Origin: Frankia sp. | Lineage (GTDB): Bacteria; Actinomycetota; Actinomycetes; Frankiales; Frankiaceae | DNA: 13,922 nt | Reading direction: 5' to 3' | Assembly (NCBI GenBank): GCA_019689615.1 | Contig: JADGHD010000069.1 | Location: 1 to 13,922, forward strand | Shown here: piece after piece, positions 1-6,035 of the stretch | Layout of the letters: the number at the start of each line of letters is the position of its first letter | Numbering within the stretch: position 1 is the first letter of the stretch | Notes under the pieces: model-generated | What the model was told of the DNA's origin: nothing | What the model saw: the letters and a program-made list of their open reading frames with translations, nothing else | Database searches by the model: none | Translations under genes and position numbers: made by a program

Positions 1-62
1 CCTACTGTGCCACACGGCGGCCAGTGGGCCGCCTACTGTGCCACACGGCGGCCAGTGGGCCG
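1..62. repeat. 31-bp perfect tandem direct repeat, two copies
   Basis: Bases 1-31 and 32-62 are identical, head to tail. Each copy contains the inverted arms GGCGGCC and GGCCGCC around an AGTG loop (16-22 and 27-33 in the first copy). In the first copy outer CACA (11-14) and TGTG (37-40) could extend the pairing across the unit junction. It lies downstream of the trmD stop, so it could act as a hairpin terminator, an intergenic repeat, or both. Further copies may lie beyond the left edge. The repeat is certain; a function is inference. Confidence 0.93.
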
Positions 63-98
63 CGCGGCGCCACCCACCCCGGCCAGCCAACCGCGGCG

Positions 99-896
99 TC
101 ACCGCGCGTCCGCGCTGGCCGGGGCGGCGTCGGCGTCGGTGGGCTCGGCGGCGCTCGCCGCGGCCTCGCGGGCCACCTCGGCCAGGACGCGGCGGTCGGC
201 TTCGCTGAGTTCGACGTCGGCGAGCAGGTCGGGGCGGCGCTGGGCGGTGCGGCGCAGGGCCTGGTCGCGGCGCCAGCGGGCGATCGCGCCGTGGTCGCCG
301 GACAGCAGCACGTCGGGCACGCGCCGGCCGGCCCACTCGGGCGGGCGGGTGTAGACCGGGCCCTCCAGCAGGCCGTGCGCGAACGAGTCGTCCGTGATCG
401 ACTGCGTGTTGCCGACGGCGCCGGGGAGCAGGCGGGCGATCGCCTCGACCATCACCAACGTGGCGACCTCTCCGCCGGAGAGCACGTAGTCGCCGATCGA
501 GATCTCGTCGTCCGCCCAGGCCTCGATCACCCGGGCGTCGATGCCCTCGTAACGGCCGCAGCAGAACACCAGCCACGGCTCGCGGGCCAGCTCGGCGGCA
601 CAGGCCTGGGTGAACGGCCGGCCGGCCGGGGTGGGCACGATCACCCGCGGCCGGGGCGCCGGGCCGCCGGACGAGCTGATCTCGCGCAGCGCGGCGTCCC
701 ACGGCTCGGGGCGCATCACCATCCCCGGGCCGCCGCCGTAGGGGGTGTCATCGACCGTGCGGTGCCGGTCGGTGGCCCAGTCCCGCAGGTCGTGGGTGTG
801 GACCTCCAGGACGCCCCGGTCACGGGCCTTGCCGAGCAGCGACAGCCGCAGGGGCTCCAGGTACGCCGGGAAGATCGTCACGACGTCGACGCGCAT
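99..896 (-). CDS. trmD: tRNA (guanine37-N1)-methyltransferase TrmD
   Basis: This 265-residue protein transfers a methyl group from S-adenosylmethionine to N1 of guanine 37, next to the anticodon of certain tRNAs, which prevents +1 frameshifting. It opens with MRVDVVTIFP. The SPOUT knot motifs are present: DDTPYGGGPGMVM (about 49-61), CGRYEGID (113-120), DEISIGDYVLSGGE (130-143) and a DDSF/GLLE segment near 169-177 that includes the catalytic Asp position. YTRP and VLLSGDH follow. The start is the ATG at 896, because AGGAGG sits 8 nt upstream; the frame stays open further upstream but without family similarity. The last 20 or so residues are an Ala/Asp/Glu-rich tail. It is the last visible gene of the rpsP-khpA-rimM-trmD cluster, 151 nt after rimM. 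Confidence 0.97.
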   Translation of the reverse strand: MRVDVVTIFPAYLEPLRLSLLGKARDRGVLEVHTHDLRDWATDRHRTVDDTPYGGGPGMVMRPEPWDAALREISSSGGPAPRPRVIVPTPAGRPFTQACAAELAREPWLVFCCGRYEGIDARVIEAWADDEISIGDYVLSGGEVATLVMVEAIARLLPGAVGNTQSITDDSFAHGLLEGPVYTRPPEWAGRRVPDVLLSGDHGAIARWRRDQALRRTAQRRPDLLADVELSEADRRVLAEVAREAAASAAEPTDADAAPASADAR

Positions 897-904
897 GGCG
901 CTGC

Positions 905-910
905 CCTCCT
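905..910 (-). promoter_or_regulatory. trmD ribosome binding site
   Basis: On the minus strand this reads AGGAGG, an ideal Shine-Dalgarno sequence 8 nt before the ATG at 896. It decides the trmD start over an in-frame ATG at 917, which would put the motif inside the gene. Confidence 0.8.
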
Positions 911-1018
911 CGGCCATGGTCGGCCCGCCGGGGGTGGCCGCGCTCTCGGCCACCGCGGCGGGCGGTCCCCCGCCGCGCCGGGCGGGCCTGGCGGACGGGC
1001 TGGGCTGGCTGCCCGGCG

Positions 1019-1033
1019 CCGGTCGACGACCGG
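1019..1033 (-). other. small hairpin between rimM and trmD
   Basis: CCGGTC (1019-1024) and GACCGG (1028-1033) form a 6-bp stem with a 3-nt loop, 14 nt downstream of the rimM stop. No T-run follows on the minus strand. It may be an RNA stability or attenuation element, but such short GC stems arise by chance in DNA this GC-rich. Confidence 0.3.
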
Positions 1034-1047
1034 TTCTCGGGCGGCGG

Positions 1048-1587
1048 TCAGTCGAGGTCGAGCAGGCCGGACGGCGGGTCGATGACGAGCCGCCCGCCGG
1101 CCGGGTCGACCGTGGGCACGATGTCCCGCACGAACGGGACGAGGTGCTCGCCGCCGCCCGGCCGGCCGATGGCCAGCAGCTCACCCGCCGGGGTGTGCAC
1201 CACGTCGGTGACCTCGCCGACGAGCCGGCCGTCCGTGGTCAGCGCGCGCAGCCCGACCAGGTCGCGGTCCCACCAGTAGTCGCCGTCGGCGTCGTCGGTC
1301 TCGACACCGGCCGACGGGTCGCCCGCCCGGTCGGAGTCGATCGTCAGCACCACGCCCCGCAGCGCCTCGGCGGCGGTGCGGTCGGCGACGCCGTCGAAGC
1401 GCACCAGCATCCGCCCGGAGTGCCACCGGGACCCGGCCACGACCAGGCTCGGCCCGCCGCCGGACCGGTCCAGCCTGGATCCCGGCGCGAACCGCAGCTC
1501 CGGCACGTCAGTGCGGACCTCGACGGTCACATCTCCCCGGATGCCGTGCGCCTTGCCGATCCGGCCGACGACGATAGGCTCCCCCAT
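1048..1587 (-). CDS. rimM: ribosome maturation factor RimM
   Basis: RimM (179 residues) binds the 30S subunit through protein uS19 and helps mature the 16S rRNA head domain. The N-terminal domain begins GRIGKAHGIRGDV (8-20), the family hallmark. The C-terminal PRC-barrel begins at YWWDRDLVG (104-112) and ends with EHLVPFVRDIVPTVD and a leucine/aspartate-rich terminus. The ATG at 1587 is chosen because GAGG lies 8 nt upstream and the next residues match the family. A longer in-frame start at 1653 would overlap khpA and adds unrelated sequence. The gene starts 22 nt after the khpA stop, so it is probably co-transcribed with rpsP and khpA. Confidence 0.96.
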   Translation of the reverse strand: MGEPIVVGRIGKAHGIRGDVTVEVRTDVPELRFAPGSRLDRSGGGPSLVVAGSRWHSGRMLVRFDGVADRTAAEALRGVVLTIDSDRAGDPSAGVETDDADGDYWWDRDLVGLRALTTDGRLVGEVTDVVHTPAGELLAIGRPGGGEHLVPFVRDIVPTVDPAGGRLVIDPPSGLLDLD

Positions 1588-1609
1588 CCGGGCGACCTCA
1601 GCCCGTGCG

Positions 1610-1843
1610 TCAGTGATCGACGTCGATGACGTCGACGCGCAGGCCTCGCCCACCGACGCCGGCCATCACCGTGCGCAGCGCCTTCGCGGTCCGGCCGCGG
1701 CGGCCGATCACCTTACCCAGGTCGTCGGGGTGCACCCGGACCTCGAGCGTGCGGCCGCGACGGTTCGACAGCAGATCCACCCGGACATCGTCCGGGTGGT
1801 CGACGATGCCTCGAACCAGATGCTCGAGCGCGGCCTCCAGCAC
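1610..1843 (-). CDS. khpA: KH-domain RNA-binding protein KhpA
   Basis: This 77-residue protein is a single small KH domain. The RNA-binding GxxG loop is visible as GRRG (47-50), within LGKVIGRRGRTAKAL. The N-terminus MLEAALEHLVRGIVDHPDDV is typical of actinobacterial KhpA/YlqC proteins; in Gram-positive bacteria KhpA pairs with KhpB and binds many RNAs. Translation starts at GTG directly after the rpsP TAG, with no base between, and only a weak purine-rich stretch precedes it. Translation is therefore probably coupled to rpsP. Its usual place between rpsP and rimM supports the call. Confidence 0.93.
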   Translation of the reverse strand: MLEAALEHLVRGIVDHPDDVRVDLLSNRRGRTLEVRVHPDDLGKVIGRRGRTAKALRTVMAGVGGRGLRVDVIDVDH

Positions 1844-2278
1844 CTACTGCCCCGAGGACGTCGCCGCCGCGTCGCCCTCGGCGGACGCGGACTTGCCGCT
1901 CTTCTTCTTGGGCGTGGTGGCCGGCTTCTCCTCCAGGCCCGCCGCCTCCCGCGCCGCGGCCTGGAAGACCTCGCGCCGGTCGGCCTTCGGGGCGGCGACC
2001 TTCATCGGCTCGGGCGCCGGCAGGCCCTTGAACTTCTGCCAGTCGCCGGTGACCTTCAGGATCGCCAGCACCGGGTCGGTCGGCTGGGCGCCGACGGAAA
2101 GCCAGTGGCGCACCCGCTCCGAGTCCACGACGATCGTGCTGGGCTCGTCCTTCGGGTGGTACTGGCCGATGGTCTCGATGACCCGGCCGTCGCGCTTGGT
2201 GCGCGCGTCGGCGACGACGATGCGGTAGTGCGGCTCGCGCATCTTGCCGAGGCGCTGCAGCTTGATCTTTGTTGCCAC
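1844..2278 (-). CDS. rpsP: 30S ribosomal protein bS16
   Basis: bS16 is a 30S assembly protein. Residues 1-80 are the conserved core: MATKIKLQRLGKMREPHYRIVV then ARTKRDGRVIETIGQYHP and a VRHWLSVGAQPTD segment. The 144-residue length exceeds the usual 80-90 because of a C-terminal extension rich in Ala, Lys, Glu and Ser (from about 95), which many actinobacteria share. The start codon is GTG; GGAG lies about 13 nt upstream, rather far, so the ribosome binding site is weak or displaced. It is first in the cluster continuing into khpA, rimM and trmD. A 242-nt gap with a strong hairpin separates it from ffh, so it may have its own promoter. Confidence 0.97.
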   Translation of the reverse strand: MATKIKLQRLGKMREPHYRIVVADARTKRDGRVIETIGQYHPKDEPSTIVVDSERVRHWLSVGAQPTDPVLAILKVTGDWQKFKGLPAPEPMKVAAPKADRREVFQAAAREAAGLEEKPATTPKKKSGKSASAEGDAAATSSGQ

Positions 2279-2330
2279 GACTGTTGAGAAGCTCCGTTGC
2301 TTGGGGGGCCGCGCCTACCGCGGCACCGGG

Positions 2331-2351
2331 GTCCGGGGGCCACCCCCGGAC
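2331..2351 (-). terminator. perfect 9-bp hairpin between ffh and rpsP
   Basis: GTCCGGGGG (2331-2339) and CCCCCGGAC (2343-2351) pair perfectly around a 3-nt loop. On the minus strand it lies about 170 nt after the ffh stop and 52 nt before the rpsP start. No T-run follows. It could end ffh transcription without a U-tail or be a structured element in the rpsP leader. A separate 11-bp palindrome, GTTCAGTGAAC (2382-2392), lies just upstream and could be a protein-binding site. The structure is certain; its role is inferred. Confidence 0.5.
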
Positions 2352-2520
2352 GATCACATCAGGCATCCGGGAGGCTGACCCGTTCAGTGAACAGGCCGCG
2401 CCTGCACCGTACAGTCTGCCAGATCGCCCCGGCGGCGCGGCGGCGACCGGCGGCCAACGCCGCACCACCGGCGGGGCGCGACGCAGGCCAGCGGCCCAGG
2501 CGCCGGCAGCCGGGCCGCGC

Positions 2521-4092
2521 TCAGCGGCCGCGGCGGCGGCCACCGCCGGGCGGCTGCTGGTACGCGCCCGGCTGCATCAGCGCCGACAGGTCGAAGTTCG
2601 CCGGCATGCCGCCCGGTGGCAGCGCGCCGGGGAAGCCGGCCGCACCGCCGCCCGTCTGCGCCTTGGCGGCCTTCGCCTGGGCCTGGGCGGCGCGCGCCGC
2701 GGGGTTGCCCTTCTTGCTCGCGCCCTTGCCCTTCTTGGCCGCCTTCTTCGCGGCGGCGCCCTTCGACCGGCCGAGCATCATGCCGGGCAGGCCACCGCTG
2801 GCCATCTGCTTCATCATCTTGCGGGCCTCGGTGAACCGGTCGATCAGCTGGTTCACCTCGGTCACCGTCACGCCGGAACCGCGGGCGATCCGGGCCTTGC
2901 GGGACGCCTGCAGGATCCGCGGGTCAGCGCGCTCGGCCGGCGTCATCGACCGGATGATTGCCACCACCCGGTCGACTTGCCGGTCGTCGACCTGGGCGAG
3001 TTGCTCCTTCATCTGCCCGGCGCCGGGCAGCCTGCCCAGCAGGTTCGCGATCGGGCCCAGCTGGCGGATCGCCAGCATCTGGTTCATGAAGTCCTCGAGC
3101 GTGAACTCGGCGGCGGCCATCTTGCGGGCCATCTCCTCGGCCTGCTCGGCCTCGAAGACCTGCTCCGCCTGCTCGATCAGGGTGAGCACGTCACCCATGT
3201 CGAGGATCCGGGACGCCATCCGGTCCGGGTGGAAGACCTCGAAGTCCTCCGGCCGCTCGCCCGTGGACGAGAACATGATCGGCCGGCCGGTGACGTGCGC
3301 CACCGAGAGCGCGGCACCACCACGGGCGTCGCCGTCGAGCTTGGACAGCACCACGCCGCTGAACCCGACCCCGTCGAGGAAGGCGAGCGCGGTCTGCACC
3401 GCGTCCTGGCCGACCATCGCGTCGACGACGAAGAGGATCTCGTCCGGGCGGACCGCGTCGCGGATGTCCGCGGCCTGCCGCATCATCTCCTCGTCGACGC
3501 CCAGCCGGCCGGCGGTGTCGACGATCACCACGTCGAACACGTTGCGCCTGGCGTAGACGACCGCGTCGGCGGCGACGGCGACCGGGTCACCGACGCCGTT
3601 GCCCGGCTCCGGCGCGAACACCTCGACCCCGGCCCGCTGGCCGAGCACCTGCAGCTGGTTCACCGCGTTCGGGCGCTGCAGGTCACAGGCCACCAGCAGC
3701 GGGGTGTGGCCCTGCTTCCTCAGCCACAGCGCGAGCTTGCCGGCGAGCGTGGTCTTACCGGTTCCCTGCAGGCCAGCGAGCAGGATGACGGTCGGTGGCG
3801 TCTTGGCGAACCGCAGCGACACCGTCTCGCGGCCGAGGATCTCGACGAGCTCCTCGTGAACAATCTTGATGACCTGCTGCGCCGGGTTGAGCGACTGGCT
3901 CACCTCGGCGCCGCGGGCCCGCTCCTTCACGCTGGCGATGAACGAGCGCACCACCGGCAGCGCGACGTCCGCCTCCAGCAGTGCCACCCGGATCTCGCGG
4001 GCGGTGGCGTCGATGTCGGCCTCGGACAGCCGCCCGCGGCCGCGCAGCGACTTGAAGGCCTTGTCGAGGCGGCTGGAGAGGGTGTCGAACAC
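2521..4092 (-). CDS. ffh: signal recognition particle GTPase Ffh
   Basis: Ffh (523 residues) is the SRP protein that binds 4.5S RNA and signal sequences on nascent chains, then docks with FtsY at the membrane. The N domain (about 1-95) includes LSEADIDATAREIRVALLEADVALPVV. In the G domain are the P-loop GLQGTGKT (107-114), DTAGR (192-196) and SKLDGDARGG (250-259). The methionine-rich M domain (about 330-440) carries the RNA-binding segment SRKARIARGSGVTV. The last 80 or so residues are a Lys/Ala then Gly/Pro-rich tail ending GGGRRRGR. The start is GTG at 4092, with GGAG 7 nt upstream; a GTG two codons earlier would leave no spacing. The frame is open further upstream but with no family match. 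No gene lies between it and ftsY. Confidence 0.97.
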   Translation of the reverse strand: MFDTLSSRLDKAFKSLRGRGRLSEADIDATAREIRVALLEADVALPVVRSFIASVKERARGAEVSQSLNPAQQVIKIVHEELVEILGRETVSLRFAKTPPTVILLAGLQGTGKTTLAGKLALWLRKQGHTPLLVACDLQRPNAVNQLQVLGQRAGVEVFAPEPGNGVGDPVAVAADAVVYARRNVFDVVIVDTAGRLGVDEEMMRQAADIRDAVRPDEILFVVDAMVGQDAVQTALAFLDGVGFSGVVLSKLDGDARGGAALSVAHVTGRPIMFSSTGERPEDFEVFHPDRMASRILDMGDVLTLIEQAEQVFEAEQAEEMARKMAAAEFTLEDFMNQMLAIRQLGPIANLLGRLPGAGQMKEQLAQVDDRQVDRVVAIIRSMTPAERADPRILQASRKARIARGSGVTVTEVNQLIDRFTEARKMMKQMASGGLPGMMLGRSKGAAAKKAAKKGKGASKKGNPAARAAQAQAKAAKAQTGGGAAGFPGALPPGGMPANFDLSALMQPGAYQQPPGGGRRRGR

Positions 4093-4652
4093 GCGCACAC
4101 TCCGGGATCGGGGGCCAGCGGAGGGATCTGCCGACGGCAGGAGCGGGACTGCCCACGCCGCGGCGGCCCGGCCCGATGATCCCGCGCACGGCGGCCCCGG
4201 GCACCATCGGCACGGACAGTCCCAGGGTACGCACCGTCGGCCGGCCGCCGACGCGGATATCGAACCCGTCGCGGCGACCTGCCCGGATCGATCCCAGTGT
4301 GAGCCACGCCATACCAAAATGGCCGCAGCCCTTCCCCTGGAGGGTGTAGCGATCTAGCATCTCTCGCGCGGTCCGATGACCGTGCCAGGTCTGCCAGGAT
4401 CTCCCGCCGCTCGCCGGCTGGCCTTCACCCGCTGCGCCCGCGGCCCGGGGGACACCAGCGTCCGGCGAGGTCGCCCGCCCTCCTCAACGAAGAGGGCGGA
4501 CCCGGCTGGCGATCACCGCCACGCCCCGTCCGTGCGGGCACACCTCGCCGGACCGTGGGCAGGCCGGCGCGGGCGGGCAAGGCCGTGAGCAGCGCCGCCG
4601 CAGCGCCCAGCGCGGCGGCGCGACCACCGCGGTGCCACCGCCGGGCGACCCC
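4093..4652. other. 560-bp non-coding gap between ftsY and ffh
   Basis: I find no convincing gene here. Open frames exist on both strands but lack a ribosome binding site, a family match, or the codon bias of the neighbours. The stretch around 4300-4375 is locally less GC-rich, which is where an ffh promoter might lie, but no clear -35/-10 pair could be chosen. No tRNA or SRP RNA was recognised. The only clear structure is the hairpin at 4475-4499. Confidence 0.6.
4475..4499 (-). terminator. 8-bp hairpin downstream of ftsY
   Basis: CCGCCCTC (4475-4482) and GAGGGCGG (4492-4499) form a perfect 8-bp stem with a 9-nt loop, about 150 nt past the ftsY stop on the minus strand. No T-run follows, as is common in GC-rich actinobacteria. 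A role in ending ftsY transcription is plausible but unproven. Confidence 0.4.
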
Positions 4653-5903
4653 TCAGCCGACCGGGTCGCCGAGCAGGGCGTCGACGAAGCCCTCCGGGTC
4701 GAACGGCGCCAGGTCGTCCGGCCCCTCCCCCAGGCCGACCAGCTTGACCGGGACCCCCAGCTCGCGCTGGACCGCGATGACGATGCCGCCCTTGGCGGTG
4801 CCGTCGAGCTTGGTGAGCGCGACCCCGGTGATGTCGACGGCCTGGCGGAACACCCGGGCCTGCTCCAGCGCGTTCTGGCCGGTGGTCGCGTCCAGCACCA
4901 GGATCACCTCGTCCACCGGGCTCTGCCGGGTGACAACCCGCTTGACCTTGGACAGCTCGTCCATCAGGCCGACCTTGGTGTGCAGCCGGCCGGCGGTGTC
5001 GATCAGGACGGTGTCGGCGCCGGTCTCGATGCCGCGCCGGACGGCGTCGAACGCCACGGCCGCCGGGTCGCCCTTCTCCGGGCCGCGCACGGTGACCGCG
5101 CCGACCCGGCTGCCCCAGGTCTCGAGCTGGTCGGCGGCGGCGGCGCGGAACGTGTCGGCGGCGCCGAGCACGACCGACCCGCCGTCGGCGATCAGCAGCC
5201 GGGCGATCTTGCCGCAGGTGGTGGTCTTGCCGGTGCCGTTGACGCCGACGACGAGCACGACCGCCGGCCGGCCGTCGGCGCTGGTGCGCAGCGACCGATC
5301 GGTGGTGGTGCCGATCTGGGCGAGCAGCTCGTCGCGCAGCATCGTGCGCACGTCGGCGAGCGAGCGCGCACCGAGCACGGCCGTGCGCTCCCGCAGCGCG
5401 GCCACCAGCTCCGTGGTCGCGGTGACCCCGACGTCGGCCATGAGCAGCGTCGACTCGACGTCCTCCCAGTCCTCCTCGGTCAGCTCGTCCCCGGAGAGCA
5501 GGGAGAGCAGGCCGCGGCCGAGCGCGTTCTGCGAGCGGGCGAGCCGGGCCCGCAGCCGGACCAGCCGGCCGACGGACGGCGCCGGCACCTCCAGCTCGGG
5601 GGCGAGGGTGCCGGCAGCGCCCGCGCCGGCCCGCTCGGCCTCCTCCGTCTCGGCTTCGGCGGCCCGCCGCTCGGCCTCGACCTCCTCGGCCGTGCGCGGC
5701 TGCGGTGGCGGCGGTGCCACCACCGTCCCGGTCGGCGACGGCGGGGTGGCGCCCGTGGTCCTCGTCCCCTCGCCGGTCAGGCCGGGGGGCGTCGGCGGCA
5801 GCTGCCGGGACGGCCGGCGGCGGCGCAGGGTCGTGCCCACGAGCGTTCCGGCCGCGACCACCAGCACAACGGCGATCGCGATGATGAGGTAGACGTACTC
5901 CAC
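4653..5903 (-). CDS. ftsY: signal recognition particle receptor FtsY
   Basis: FtsY (416 residues) is the membrane-bound GTPase that receives the SRP-ribosome complex and passes it to the Sec translocon. Residues 3-26 (YLIIAIAVVLVVAAG core) form an N-terminal membrane segment followed by RRRR, the anchor seen in actinobacterial FtsY. A Pro-rich then Glu/Ala-rich linker (about 30-110) follows, then the N domain from SVGRLVRLRARLARSQNALG. In the G domain are GVNGTGKT (220-227), DTAGRLHTK (302-310) and TKLDGTAKGG (364-373), with a C-terminal GLGEGPDDLAPF. The start is GTG at 5903, with AAGGA 7 nt upstream; an earlier ATG at 5966 adds an unrelated stretch before the membrane segment. It lies 132 nt downstream of smc, so co-transcription is possible. 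Confidence 0.97.
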   Translation of the reverse strand: MEYVYLIIAIAVVLVVAAGTLVGTTLRRRRPSRQLPPTPPGLTGEGTRTTGATPPSPTGTVVAPPPPQPRTAEEVEAERRAAEAETEEAERAGAGAAGTLAPELEVPAPSVGRLVRLRARLARSQNALGRGLLSLLSGDELTEEDWEDVESTLLMADVGVTATTELVAALRERTAVLGARSLADVRTMLRDELLAQIGTTTDRSLRTSADGRPAVVLVVGVNGTGKTTTCGKIARLLIADGGSVVLGAADTFRAAAADQLETWGSRVGAVTVRGPEKGDPAAVAFDAVRRGIETGADTVLIDTAGRLHTKVGLMDELSKVKRVVTRQSPVDEVILVLDATTGQNALEQARVFRQAVDITGVALTKLDGTAKGGIVIAVQRELGVPVKLVGLGEGPDDLAPFDPEGFVDALLGDPVG

Positions 5904-5910
5904 GCACCGA

Positions 5911-5915
5911 TCCTT
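5911..5915 (-). promoter_or_regulatory. ftsY ribosome binding site
   Basis: The minus strand reads AAGGA within GGAAGGA, 7 nt before the GTG at 5903. It fixes the start just before the membrane segment rather than at the in-frame ATG at 5966. Confidence 0.7.
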
Positions 5916-6035
5916 CCAGGTCAACGCCGGTAGCGGCGGCCCGCCCCGAGCACGCGGTGCAGCCACGCCGCCACCGGGCGCCCGCCGCGGCCGGCGGCCA
6001 GGACCGGGCGCACCGGCAAGCCCGGCACCGCCGGC

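Noticed and set aside
24..1085. 353-codon open frame on the plus strand opposite trmD
   Set aside because: Antisense to TrmD, starts within the tandem repeat, and has no family similarity.
897..1184. N-terminal extension of TrmD overlapping rimM
   Set aside because: The added residues are low-complexity and the ideal AGGAGG precedes the ATG at 896.
1740..1775. GGTTCGA motif like a tRNA T-arm
   Set aside because: It lies in the coding sequence of khpA and no acceptor or anticodon stem can be built around it.
2269..4179. 636-codon open frame on the plus strand opposite ffh
   Set aside because: Antisense shadow of ffh plus flanking gap; His/Arg/Gly-rich translation without a recognisable domain or ribosome binding site.
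4093..4317. N-terminal extension of Ffh to an ATG at 4317
   Set aside because: The added 75 residues are Trp/Cys/Pro-rich and unlike any Ffh. GGAG before the GTG at 4092 and the family start VFDTLSSRL decide the shorter form.
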